A stretch of 64,000 bases of DNA from Mesorhizobium sp. Pch-S (lineage in GTDB: Bacteria; Pseudomonadota; Alphaproteobacteria; Rhizobiales; Rhizobiaceae), in contig NZ_CP029562.1 in assembly GCF_004136315.1 (NCBI RefSeq), positions 992,001-1,056,000 on the forward strand, given 5' to 3'. The position numbers and the translations under genes were made by a program. Of this stretch, positions 51,175-58,967 are shown piece after piece; position 1 is the stretch's first letter, and each line of letters starts with the position of its first letter. The notes below the pieces were generated by a model. The model made no database searches and was not told the origin of the DNA. It worked only from the letters and a program-made list of their open reading frames with translations.

Positions 51175-52005
51175 ATGCGAATGACAAAGCTGTTTCTGCC
51201 CCTGTTCGGCGCAATCGGCGCGCTGGCAGCGGTTGCCACCCCTGCCCTTGCCAATGACCGCTATGCCGAGCGTCCGCCGGTGATGGTGAGCCCCGACCTT
51301 TCAGCGCCCTGGGTCACGCAGCTCGGCCGCGCGCCGGGCGTGGTCAGGGCCAGCCGCGGCTATGCCGTCCGGCCATGGGGAGAGCCGCAGGTGCGCTACC
51401 GCCAGGCCGTCCCGCAGGATCAGTATTACGGCCAGGCGCAGCCACGCGTGCAGTACCGCCAGGTCCGGCCGCAGGCCGGAACCGACCGCGTGCGTACCGC
51501 GGCAGTGCCCGGCCAGCAGGTCAGGCGAACGGTGGCAAGACCGCAGATCAACCCGATCTACCTGCCGCAGGAGGTCGCCTTCGACGGCAAGGAGAAGCCG
51601 GGCACCATCATCATCGATACCACGCAGAACTTCCTCTATCTGGTCGGCGAAGGCGGCAAGGCGCGCCGCTACGGCGTCGGCACCGGCAAGCCGGGCTTCG
51701 AATGGGCCGGCACGCACAAGGTCAGCCAGAAGCGCGAGTGGCCGGACTGGCGCCCGCCGAGCGAGATGATCGCACGCGAAAAGGCCAAGGGCCGCTACCT
51801 GCCGACCTTCCTGGCCGGCGGCATCGAGAACCCGCTTGGCGCCCGCGCACTCTATCTCGGCTCGACGCTCTACCGCATCCACGGCACCAACCAGCCCTGG
51901 ACGATCGGCGGGGCGGTGTCCTCCGGCTGCATCCGCATGCGCAACGAGGATGTCGTCGACCTCTATGACCGGGTGAAGGTAGGCACGACGGTCGTCGTGA
52001 TGTAA
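51175..52005 (+). CDS. L,D-transpeptidase (YkuD/ErfK family)
   Basis: The 276-residue protein has a signal peptide (FLPLFGAIGALAAVATPALA, about 7-26), a low-complexity Arg/Gln-rich linker (about 60-125) and a C-terminal YkuD domain. The catalytic motif has His236 in IHGTNQPW and Ser250, Cys252 and Arg254 in SSGCIRMRN. It cross-links peptidoglycan by 3-3 bonds or anchors proteins to it, as expected in Hyphomicrobiales, which carry many such enzymes. A strong terminator follows at 52083. Confidence 0.93.
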   Translation: MRMTKLFLPLFGAIGALAAVATPALANDRYAERPPVMVSPDLSAPWVTQLGRAPGVVRASRGYAVRPWGEPQVRYRQAVPQDQYYGQAQPRVQYRQVRPQAGTDRVRTAAVPGQQVRRTVARPQINPIYLPQEVAFDGKEKPGTIIIDTTQNFLYLVGEGGKARRYGVGTGKPGFEWAGTHKVSQKREWPDWRPPSEMIAREKAKGRYLPTFLAGGIENPLGARALYLGSTLYRIHGTNQPWTIGGAVSSGCIRMRNEDVVDLYDRVKVGTTVVVM

Positions 52006-52082
52006 TGTTTGCGCATTGAGTCGGCCTGACGCGCCGACCGACGAAATAACGGGGGACGGGCCTTGTGGGGACATGGCCAGTC

Positions 52083-52120
52083 CAGAAAGGGCAGCCGGCC
52101 ATGCCGCGCTGCCCTTTCTG
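52083..52120 (+). terminator. Intrinsic terminator of the L,D-transpeptidase gene
   Basis: CAGAAAGGGCAGC (52083-52095) pairs perfectly with 52108-52120 around a 12-base loop, followed by TTTT. It ends the transpeptidase transcript 78 bases after its stop codon. Confidence 0.85.
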
Positions 52121-52303
52121 TTTTGGCCGTTTCGATCGGTTTTCACTGCCAGTGACCATAATTGACTAAGGCAGGACGGATTCAGTCTCCCGCCGGCGGC
52201 ATTCTCCTGCTATGTCGCCCGCAACCGAGAGCGCCGCGCGTCTGTTCGGACGCGCAAAAGACGCTCTAGCACCTTGAAACGCTGGAACTCTGGAAATCCG
52301 CCC

Positions 52304-53230
52304 ATGTCCACCACCGACAGCCGCTACCTGAAAGGTGGCCCCGTCGCCAAGCGCATCATCGAAAGCGTCCGCATCGCCGCCGAAGAGGCGCGTGCCGAAG
52401 GCTTTCCGGCGAAGCTGGTCTCGATCACCGTCGGCGATGTCGATGCCGTCGACGTCTATGTGCGCAACCAGCGCGCCAAGGCAGCGCAGGCCGGCATCGA
52501 TTTCGAGGAGCGCCGCTTTCCGGCCGACGTCACCGCGCGCGAGCTCGAGGCCGCCATCCACGGCATGAATGCCGATCCACGCGTCACCGGCATCATAATC
52601 CAGCGCCCTGTGCCCAAGCATATTCCGGTCAAGGCGCTGCAGAGCGCGGTGCACCCGCTGAAAGACGTCGAGGGCATGCACCCGGCCTCGATCGGCAACA
52701 TCGTCTACAACCAGCTCGACCTGGCGCCCTGTACAGCGGCCGCCTCGGTCGAGCTGCTCAAGGAAACCGGGCTCGACCTCAAGGGCCTCGAGGTCGTGGT
52801 CGTCGGCCATTCCGAGATCGTCGGCAAGCCGATCGCCTTCCTGTTGATGAGCGAGGGCGCCACCGTCACCGTCTGCCACCACATGACACGTTCGCTGGCC
52901 GTGCATGCGCGCCGCGCCGACGCGCTGTTCGTGGCGGTCGGCAAGCCGCGCCTGATCAAGGCCGACATGGTCAAGCCGGGCGCCGCCGTCATCGACATCG
53001 GCATCAACTCCGAAACGCTCCCGGACGGCACCACCCGCATCGTCGGCGACGTCGACACCGAAAGCGTCAAGGAGGTCGCCTCCTGGATCACCCCGGTGCC
53101 GGGCGGCGTCGGCCCGATCACCGTTTCGATCCTGCTGCGCAACACGATGGTGGCGCTCAACCGCCAGCGCGAACTCTACCGCGCCAGCTATGCCGTCGAC
53201 GAACAGCCCGGCCAGATCGCCGCAGAGTAG
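52304..53230 (+). CDS. FolD-like methylenetetrahydrofolate dehydrogenase/cyclohydrolase, atypical active site
   Basis: 308 residues from the ATG at 52304. The fold is complete: GIIIQRPVPKHI (the QLPLP region), KDVEGMHPASIGNIV, the NADP-binding VVVVGHSEIVGKP and the C-terminal ITPVPGGVGPITVSILLRNT. The catalytic motif YxxxK is YVRNQ (residues 52-56), so the essential Lys56 is Gln, and the conserved second Asp of KDVDG is Glu123. The dehydrogenase step could survive, but the cyclohydrolase step is doubtful. It is probably a specialised paralogue; a standard folD is expected elsewhere in the genome. Not recommended for plain folD labelling. Confidence 0.85.
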   Translation: MSTTDSRYLKGGPVAKRIIESVRIAAEEARAEGFPAKLVSITVGDVDAVDVYVRNQRAKAAQAGIDFEERRFPADVTARELEAAIHGMNADPRVTGIIIQRPVPKHIPVKALQSAVHPLKDVEGMHPASIGNIVYNQLDLAPCTAAASVELLKETGLDLKGLEVVVVGHSEIVGKPIAFLLMSEGATVTVCHHMTRSLAVHARRADALFVAVGKPRLIKADMVKPGAAVIDIGINSETLPDGTTRIVGDVDTESVKEVASWITPVPGGVGPITVSILLRNTMVALNRQRELYRASYAVDEQPGQIAAE

Positions 53231-53232
53231 TA

Positions 53233-53352
53233 CCAACGGTCATCTTGATTGACCGTTGGAGCGCGCGACGGCGCGCCGCGCCCATTGGCGCGAAGCCAAG
53301 CGGCCCGGATGGGCCGCGCCGGCGATTGAGGCGCCCTGGATGAGTCAACATT
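53233..53352. repeat. GC-rich mosaic palindromic repeat, copy 2
   Basis: Opposite-orientation copy of the block at 42045-42160, with matching order of the CCAACGGTCA palindrome (53233-53242 with 53250-53259), the GCGCGC stretch and the GCGGCC hairpin. It starts 2 bases after the folD-like stop codon and separates that gene from the convergent monooxygenase gene. Confidence 0.85.
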
Positions 53353-53370
53353 CAGGGCCTCTGGATAAGA

Positions 53371-53694
53371 CTAAGCCAGATCGAAGGCGCCGCGGCTGTC
53401 GCTTCTGAGCGGCTGCCAGACCTGGATGTCGCGCGGCCCTTCCAGCACCTCGTCCAGCGCGGCGTGCCATTCCTCGCGGTAAGGGCGCTTCAACTGCACG
53501 TCGAGCACGTCCTGATGGTCGACCCAGGTCTCGTGCAGCAGCAGCCGCAACGGGTCCTGCGGATCCCCGTGCAGGGTAGCGGAGATGAACATCTCTTCGT
53601 GACGCATCGCGTCGAGGACGCCATCGAGCAGCATCATGAACCGCTCCTGATGCTGCGGGCGGACGCGAAAGCCGATGATGTAGGTGATCGCCAC
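53371..53694 (-). CDS. ABM-domain protein (putative quinol monooxygenase-like)
   Basis: 107 residues from a GTG at 53694 with AGGAGAAG before it. The antibiotic biosynthesis monooxygenase fold shows as ITYIIGFRVRPQHQERFMML, HGDPQDPLRLLLHETWVDHQ and LKRPYREEWHAALDEVL. Such dimeric ferredoxin-like proteins oxidise quinols or degrade haem, or have no enzyme activity. A longer frame upstream to 53958 overlaps the TetR gene and is not coding. It is probably part of the TetR/SDR group here. Confidence 0.8.
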   Translation of the reverse strand: MAITYIIGFRVRPQHQERFMMLLDGVLDAMRHEEMFISATLHGDPQDPLRLLLHETWVDHQDVLDVQLKRPYREEWHAALDEVLEGPRDIQVWQPLRSDSRGAFDLA

Positions 53695-53795
53695 TGTTCT
53701 TCTCCTGTCTGAGCTTGATGGCGCACAAAATGCCTGAGCCAGCGACAGCAGCAATGACCTCTCAGGTAATGATATCCAGATAACAGACGCGCCGG

Positions 53796-54359
53796 TCAAC
53801 GCGGCAGCAGCGCCGTAACGAACTGACGCAGGCTGGTTTCGACGAAATCCTCGACGCGCCCTTGCGGGTCGAACCCCCACCACAGCAGCGACCCCTGCCA
53901 CTGCGAGGCCATCAGCAGGCCGATATCGCGCGGCGCGACGGCTGTATCCGCAAAGCACGCGTCGAGCGCGGCCGAGAGACGCTGGCGCCAGGCAGCACCC
54001 CGTGCCCGCAGCACCGGGTCACGCAGGTCCTCGCGCAACACCAGCAGGCCCTCGGCATAGGCCTCGATCTCGCCATAGCCGCGCGACAGATCGACCAGCA
54101 GGCCGACCGCCCCCTCCGGCGTCCTGGCGACGCTGGCACCGAGCTCTTCGGTCCGCGCGTCAAGCCGATCCCAGGCGGCCAGCAAGGCCGACTGTTTCAG
54201 CCCGGCCTTGGTCCCGAAACGCTGGACTAGCGTTGCCGGGGAAAGACCGCAGGCACGTGCCAGGCTCTCGAAGGTCAGCGCCTCGGGGCCGCGCTCATGG
54301 ATGAGGCCGAGCGCGATCTCCAGCACCTTCTCGTCGGACAACGTCTTGGGTCGCGGCAT
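53796..54359 (-). CDS. TetR/AcrR family transcriptional regulator
   Basis: 187 residues from the ATG at 54359. The helix-turn-helix is clear (SDEKVLEIALGLIHERGPEA, ESLARACGLSPATLVQRFGT), followed by a helical ligand domain. It is divergent from the SDR gene at 54443 with a perfect palindrome between them, which fits a repressor of the SDR gene. The ABM gene follows on the same strand after about 100 bases. Confidence 0.9.
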   Translation of the reverse strand: MPRPKTLSDEKVLEIALGLIHERGPEALTFESLARACGLSPATLVQRFGTKAGLKQSALLAAWDRLDARTEELGASVARTPEGAVGLLVDLSRGYGEIEAYAEGLLVLREDLRDPVLRARGAAWRQRLSAALDACFADTAVAPRDIGLLMASQWQGSLLWWGFDPQGRVEDFVETSLRQFVTALLPR

Positions 54360-54379
54360 CTTGATTTCCAATTAATAAG

Positions 54380-54389
54380 TGAATATTCA
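54380..54389. promoter_or_regulatory. Candidate TetR operator
   Basis: TGAATATTCA is a perfect palindrome, extendable with one mismatch to AAG-TGAATATTCA-TTT. It lies in the AT-rich gap between the TetR gene and the SDR gene. Confidence 0.55.
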
Positions 54390-54442
54390 TTTATATATCA
54401 TTTCACGCCATGCCATCAAAGGCAAAAGCCCGGGAGGTTTCA

Positions 54443-55351
54443 ATGACTCTTGCTGGAAAGGTCGCGCTTGTCGCAGGCGCAACGCGCGGCGCAGGCCGCG
54501 GAATAGCAGTTGAACTGGGAGCAGCCGGCGCGACCGTCTACGTTACCGGGCGCACGACACGCCAGCAGCAATCCGAGTACCGGCGGCCGGAGACGATCGA
54601 GGAGACCGCCGACCTCGTGACTGCAGCCGGCGGCAAGGGCATCGCCGTCCAGGCCGACCATCTCGTTTCGGAAGAGGTCGCCGCCCTCGTGCAGCGCATC
54701 CGCACCGAGCAGGGCCGCCTCGACATCCTGGTAAACGACATCTGGGGCGGCGAAAACTATGTCGAATGGAACAAGCCCGTGTGGGAACACGATCTCGCCA
54801 AAGGCTTGCGCATGCTGCATCTGGCCATCGACACGCATCTCATCACCGCCCATCACGCATTGCCTCTGCTGATCGAGAATCCCGGCGGACTGTTGGTGGA
54901 GGTGACGGACGGGACGGCTGAATACAATGCCGACCACTACCGCCTCTCGCCCTTCTACGATCTCGCCAAGGTGGCGGTGAACCGCATGGGATGGGCTCAC
55001 GCCAAGGACCTTGCCCCGCATGGCGCCACCGCCATTTCATTGACGCCCGGGTGGCTGCGTTCCGAAATCATGCTGGAGACGTTTGGCGTCAGGGAAGAGA
55101 ACTGGCGCGACGCCATGGCGAAGGTGCCGCATTTCGTCATCTCGGAAACGCCGCGCTTCGTCGGCCGCGCCGTCGCAGCGCTTGCGGCCGATCCGGACCG
55201 GGCGCGCTGGAACGGCCAATCGCTGTCGAGCGGAAGCCTGGCGAAAGAGTACGGCTTCACCGACCTCGACGGTTCGCGGCCGGATGCCTGGCGTTACATC
55301 GCCGAGGTCGAGGAGCCCGGCAAGCCGGCGGACGCCACCGGCTATCGCTAG
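54443..55351 (+). CDS. Short-chain dehydrogenase/reductase
   Basis: 302 residues from the ATG at 54443 (GGGAGG before it). The Rossmann motif GATRGAGRGIAVEL and an NDIWGG segment in place of NNAG are present. The catalytic Ser-Tyr-Lys region is unusual: the tyrosine motif reads SPFYDLAKVAVNRMG, so Tyr-x-x-x-Lys is kept (YDLAK). C-terminal residues beyond 250 are longer than in a classical SDR, as in SDR26-like proteins. The substrate is unknown. The TAG stop codon is the first triplet of repeat copy E. Confidence 0.9.
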   Translation: MTLAGKVALVAGATRGAGRGIAVELGAAGATVYVTGRTTRQQQSEYRRPETIEETADLVTAAGGKGIAVQADHLVSEEVAALVQRIRTEQGRLDILVNDIWGGENYVEWNKPVWEHDLAKGLRMLHLAIDTHLITAHHALPLLIENPGGLLVEVTDGTAEYNADHYRLSPFYDLAKVAVNRMGWAHAKDLAPHGATAISLTPGWLRSEIMLETFGVREENWRDAMAKVPHFVISETPRFVGRAVAALAADPDRARWNGQSLSSGSLAKEYGFTDLDGSRPDAWRYIAEVEEPGKPADATGYR

Positions 55352-55450
55352 AGCGTTTCCGTTTTTCACGGAAACGCGGAAACGCTCCGAGTTTTGTTTT
55401 CGTCGCATTTTTGCAACGCCAAGTGATCCCACTTGGCTACAAATGCTCTA
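55349..55450 (+). repeat. Two-palindrome intergenic repeat, copy E
   Basis: The element fills the entire gap between two convergent genes. Its left end is the TAG stop codon of the SDR gene (55349-55351), followed by the hairpin and GAGTTTTGTTTT. Its right end is the TAG, on the minus strand, of glcF (55448-55450). Both neighbours therefore take their stop codon from the repeat. Confidence 0.9.
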
Positions 55451-56287
55451 ACCTGCTTTTCGCAGTTCGGCCGGCGGCTCGCCGCCATAGGCCCAGTCGA
55501 GCAGCTTCACCGTGTGCACCACCGGCAGTTTCGCGGCTGAACCGATCTGCGTGATGCAGCCGATGTTGCCGGTGGCGACCACTTCGGCGCCGGTGGCGGT
55601 GATGTTCCTGACCTTGCGTTCGAGCAGGCGGGCCGAAATCTCCGACTGCAGAATGTTGTAGGTGCCAGCGGAACCGCAGCACAGATGCCCTTCGCGCGGC
55701 TCCTTCACCACGAAACCGGCACGGGCGAGCAGCTCCTTCGGCTGACGCGTGATCTTCTGGCCATGCTGCATCGAGCAGGCGGAATGATAGGCTACGACCG
55801 TGCCCGACTTGCGCACGGGTTCCGGCAGGTCGAGCGTGGCGAGATATTCGGTCACGTCCCTGGCCAGCGCCGACACCTTCGCCGCTTTTTCGGCATAGGC
55901 GGGGTCCAGCCGCAGCATGAAGCCATAGTCCTTGATCGTGGTGCCACAGCCCGAGGCGGTGATGACGATGGCATCCAGCCCCTCGCCGTCGATCTCCCGC
56001 ATCCAGGCATCGACATTGCGGCGGGCCGAGGCGAGTGCCGCTTCCTCACGCCCCATATGATGGACCAGCGAGCCGCAACAGCCCTCGCCTTCGGGCAGTA
56101 CCACGTCAATGCCAAGCCTGTTGAGCAGCGAGACCGTCGCCTCGTTGATGCCGGGCTCCAGCACCTGCTGCGCGCAACCGGTGAGCAAGGCGACCCGCCC
56201 GCGCTTCTGTGCTCTCGCGGCACTGTGCACACCGGGCCTCGCCAATGGCGATGCCGCCGGCACGCTGATGGGTGCCAGCTTCAGCAT
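55448..56287 (-). CDS. glcF: Glycolate oxidase iron-sulfur subunit GlcF, C-terminal half
   Basis: This frame holds the two cysteine-rich CCG domains of GlcF (GCAQQVLEPGINEATVSLLN, GEGCCGSLVHHMGREEA, and a second set YHSACSMQHGQKITRQPKEL, GHLCCGSAGTYNILQ). From the ATG at 56287 it makes 279 residues. It continues GlcF exactly where the N-terminal frame at 56281-56760 stops, by a -1 shift; the ATG overlaps that TGA in ATGCTGA. Either a frameshift (real or an assembly indel) or a genuinely split subunit. Together the halves equal one normal GlcF. Confidence 0.85.
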   Translation of the reverse strand: MLKLAPISVPAASPLARPGVHSAARAQKRGRVALLTGCAQQVLEPGINEATVSLLNRLGIDVVLPEGEGCCGSLVHHMGREEAALASARRNVDAWMREIDGEGLDAIVITASGCGTTIKDYGFMLRLDPAYAEKAAKVSALARDVTEYLATLDLPEPVRKSGTVVAYHSACSMQHGQKITRQPKELLARAGFVVKEPREGHLCCGSAGTYNILQSEISARLLERKVRNITATGAEVVATGNIGCITQIGSAAKLPVVHTVKLLDWAYGGEPPAELRKAG

Positions 56288-56760
56288 GCGGCAAGCGGCT
56301 TCAGCGTTTTGCTGTTTTCGAACAGTCCCAAGAAAGGCCGGCCGAGCCTTGCCAGCTTCAGCGCGGCGCGGAAGCGCGCCGGATGCGGCAGCACGAAGGC
56401 GAGCACGGAGCGGATCAATCGGTCGGCCAGCGGCCGCCTGTAGGTCTTTTCGATATGGCTGCGCGCATGATCGACCAGATGCATGTAGTTGACGCCCGAG
56501 GGGCAGGTCGTCATGCAGGCGAGACAGGACAGGCAACGATCGACATGGGTGACGATCTCCTTGTCGGCCGGACGGCCGTTTTCCAGCATGTCCTTGATCA
56601 GGTAGATGCGCCCGCGCGGGCTGTCGAGTTCGTTGCCAAGCGTCACATAGGTCGGACAGGTGGCAGTGCAGAAGCCGCAATGCACGCATTTGCGCAGGAT
56701 CTTCTCCGATTCCGCGACATGCGGATCGGCAAGCTGATCGGCGGTGAAAGAGGTCTGCAT
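56281..56760 (-). CDS. glcF: Glycolate oxidase iron-sulfur subunit GlcF, N-terminal half
   Basis: The 159-residue frame carries both [4Fe-4S] clusters: CVHCGFCTATCPTY at residues 25-38 and CLSCLACMTTCPSGVNYM from about 76, in the ferredoxin-like arrangement of GlcF. It stops at 56281-56283, where the other frame takes over. It starts 2 bases after glcE and so belongs to the same operon. The subunit passes electrons from GlcD/GlcE flavin to the quinone pool. Confidence 0.88.
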   Translation of the reverse strand: MQTSFTADQLADPHVAESEKILRKCVHCGFCTATCPTYVTLGNELDSPRGRIYLIKDMLENGRPADKEIVTHVDRCLSCLACMTTCPSGVNYMHLVDHARSHIEKTYRRPLADRLIRSVLAFVLPHPARFRAALKLARLGRPFLGLFENSKTLKPLAAC

Positions 56761-56762
56761 CG

Positions 56763-57965
56763 CTACGCCATCCGGCCTGGGTTGAGGATCTGCCTGGGGT
56801 CGAACTCGGATTTGAGCCGGTGGGCCAAGGCCGCCAGGGCCGATGGCTGCGGCTGGAACACCGGTGTGGCGGCACGGATGCCGGGGGCAGCCCGGACCAG
56901 CGTCGCATGGCCGCCGCCAAAATGCTGCACCGCCGCCCGCACCAGCTGATCTTCCGGTTCGCCCATTTCCATGCTGAGCCAGATCAGCCCGCCCTGCCAG
57001 TCGTAGAACACTTCCACCGCAAACTGCATGCGCAGCGCCATCACCATGGCATGGCCGTCGGCGGGTGCCATAGACACGCGCCAGAGCGGCTTGTCGGAAC
57101 CGGCGAACGGCACGCAGTCTCGGACATCGCGCCAGATCGCTTCGGATGCTTCGCCGGCGATCTCCTGCAGCGGTCCGGCATTACGCAGCAGATTCTTCAA
57201 GGCACCGATGCGATAGCTCACCGAGGGGCCAAAACCCTCGACACGCAGCAGGGTCGCCGCCGCGCTGCCCAGGACGCCGCCGGCAACACGCGCCGCGATG
57301 CGTTCCGGCAGATGCGCGGCGCTCGACACTTCGGCGCTCGAGCCAAGCGCCAGCGACATGGCAGCAGTGGCGTTGTCGTCGAGCAGGCCGCGCACGGCCA
57401 GCGTCACCTCGGTTTCCGCCGCCGGCAGGACCTTGAAGGTGACGTCGGAAAACACCGCGAGCGTGCCCCATGATCCCGCCATCGCCTTGGAGAGATCGTA
57501 GCCGGTGACGTTCTTGACGACGCGTCCGCCGGATTTGAACGCCTCGCCACGCCCCGATACGGCATGGATACCGAGGATATGGTCGCGGGCAGCTCCAGCC
57601 TTCAGCCGGCGCGGGCCGGAAAGGTTGGCCGCAAGCACGCCGCCGATGGTGCCTTTGCCGGGTTCCTGCCCGAGCAGCCGGGCATAGTCCATCGGCTCGA
57701 AAGCAAGCTGCTGGCCGTTTTCGGCAAGCAGCGTCTCGATCTGAGCCAGCGGCGTTCCGGCACGCGCCGACAGCACCAGCTCCGCCGGTTCGTAGAGCGT
57801 GACGCCGGTGAGCTTCGAAAGATCGAGCGTGTGCTCGGTCTGCAGGGGGCGGCCAATCGCGCGCTTGGAGCCATGGCCGACGATCTCCAGCGGCGCCTCT
57901 TCGGCAACAGCCCATTGCACGGCGGAAAGGACTTCGGCAGGCGAGGTTGGGGTGAAGGTGGTCAC
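56763..57965 (-). CDS. glcE: Glycolate oxidase FAD-binding subunit GlcE
   Basis: The 400-residue protein starts with a GTG that overlaps the TGA of the ASCH gene (GTGA). The FAD-binding PCMH fold is visible: VGHGSKRAIGRPLQTEHTLD, LAFEPMDYARLLGQEPGKG, TIGGVLAANLSGPRRLKAGA, GGRVVKNVTGYDLSKAMAGS, WGTLAVFSDVTFKVLP, and the end FDPRQILNPGRMA. GlcE pairs with GlcD to oxidise glycolate (or D-lactate) to glyoxylate. Confidence 0.94.
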   Translation of the reverse strand: MTTFTPTSPAEVLSAVQWAVAEEAPLEIVGHGSKRAIGRPLQTEHTLDLSKLTGVTLYEPAELVLSARAGTPLAQIETLLAENGQQLAFEPMDYARLLGQEPGKGTIGGVLAANLSGPRRLKAGAARDHILGIHAVSGRGEAFKSGGRVVKNVTGYDLSKAMAGSWGTLAVFSDVTFKVLPAAETEVTLAVRGLLDDNATAAMSLALGSSAEVSSAAHLPERIAARVAGGVLGSAAATLLRVEGFGPSVSYRIGALKNLLRNAGPLQEIAGEASEAIWRDVRDCVPFAGSDKPLWRVSMAPADGHAMVMALRMQFAVEVFYDWQGGLIWLSMEMGEPEDQLVRAAVQHFGGGHATLVRAAPGIRAATPVFQPQPSALAALAHRLKSEFDPRQILNPGRMA

Positions 57966-58546
57966 AGCCGATGCTCCCGCAACTTCTCCAGCACCGCCTC
58001 GCCACGCGGCGAGAGCCGGTAGCCGATTTCAAGGCTTTCCGTCAGGCCAAGCTCCTTCAGCCTGCGCACATCCTGCTTGAACTTCAGCTTCTCGACGCCG
58101 GCAGCCAGCGCGAGTTCGCCAGCCGGTTTGCCCGGATGGGCGCCGATAGCGCTCAGAATCGACGGGAAATAACCCGGCTTCGCCTTGTCCCAGCGCGCGA
58201 AGCGGGCCGCCAGATCATGCCAGTCGGCTTCGGAAAGTTCGCCCTCGCGACGCAGGGCAACCCGCTGGTCCGGTTCGATGCCATCGAGAACGATCCGATA
58301 AAGCCTGCGATCGCCGTCCGAACGCAGATCGGCCAGCAGCGCCGCGCGATCGGCAAAGCCAGCCGCCTGCGCCTCGGCATCCGTCAGATCCCGTTCATCG
58401 ACAGGCTCGACGGCACCGATGCGCACCACGCCGGCGGCGGTGCGCAGGCCGGTGCCGGCTTTCACCGTCGGGCGCAACCAGCGCCGGAAGGCCAGCGTGA
58501 CGTCGCCACGCGCGATACCGACCAATGTTGCTTGCCTCAGTTGCAC
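57962..58546 (-). CDS. ASCH-like domain plus winged helix protein within the glc operon
   Basis: 194 residues from a GTG at 58546. The N-terminal part (about 1-125) has the style of ASCH domains (GIARGDVTLAFRRWLRPTVK, VRIGAVEPVDERDLTDAEAQ, GDRRLYRIVLDGIEPDQRVA), which bind RNA or related ligands. The C-terminal 60 residues form a winged helix (FPSILSAIGAHPGKPAGELA, LKELGLTESLEIGYRLSPRG). It overlaps glcE by 4 bases and lies 10 bases after the next small gene, so it is co-transcribed with glycolate oxidase. No role in glycolate use is known to me. Confidence 0.7.
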   Translation of the reverse strand: MQLRQATLVGIARGDVTLAFRRWLRPTVKAGTGLRTAAGVVRIGAVEPVDERDLTDAEAQAAGFADRAALLADLRSDGDRRLYRIVLDGIEPDQRVALRREGELSEADWHDLAARFARWDKAKPGYFPSILSAIGAHPGKPAGELALAAGVEKLKFKQDVRRLKELGLTESLEIGYRLSPRGEAVLEKLREHRL

Positions 58547-58556
58547 GAGATCCGTC

Positions 58557-58964
58557 TCACTTGAGCATGCCGTGATGGAAAGCCGCGGCAATCCAGTTCC
58601 AGTCTGCTTGGGAAAGATCGTAGGTCGACACCCTGCGCTGGCCTGAATCCGACAGGACAAGAAAGCTCCAGAGACGACCGGGCCCGGCGCGTACGCGCTC
58701 CAGTCGCAGATAGCCATGCTCGACCAGCCAGCGCATGTCGGGTGTGTAAGGCGGGCGATGTTGGCGGGCGATCCCCAAACCATCAGGCAGCTCACGAGCG
58801 ACATAACAGAGCAACGCCATGCGTCGGCGCATGGAAGGAGGGTTCGCCAAGGGCCTTGGCGGAACGGTTGCCAAGCGATCCAACACCTCACGTTGTTCCT
58901 TGGTCTGTCGTATCCAAGCGCGCAATATCTGCCCCTTGGACTGTGGCCCAGCCAATCGCCCCAT
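58557..58964 (-). CDS. Uncharacterised protein with winged-helix-like C-terminus, glc operon
   Basis: The 135-residue product starts 3 bases after the glcD stop. Its N-terminal part is helical and basic (KGQILRAWIRQTKEQREVLD). The segment YTPDMRWLVEHGYLRLERVR followed by RLWSFLVLSDSGQRRV has the pattern of a winged helix ending in a wing, as in marR-like or replication initiator folds. I do not recognise the family. Together with the ASCH protein it forms a two-gene insertion between glcD and glcE. Confidence 0.6.
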   Translation of the reverse strand: MGRLAGPQSKGQILRAWIRQTKEQREVLDRLATVPPRPLANPPSMRRRMALLCYVARELPDGLGIARQHRPPYTPDMRWLVEHGYLRLERVRAGPGRLWSFLVLSDSGQRRVSTYDLSQADWNWIAAAFHHGMLK

Positions 58965-58967
58965 CGT

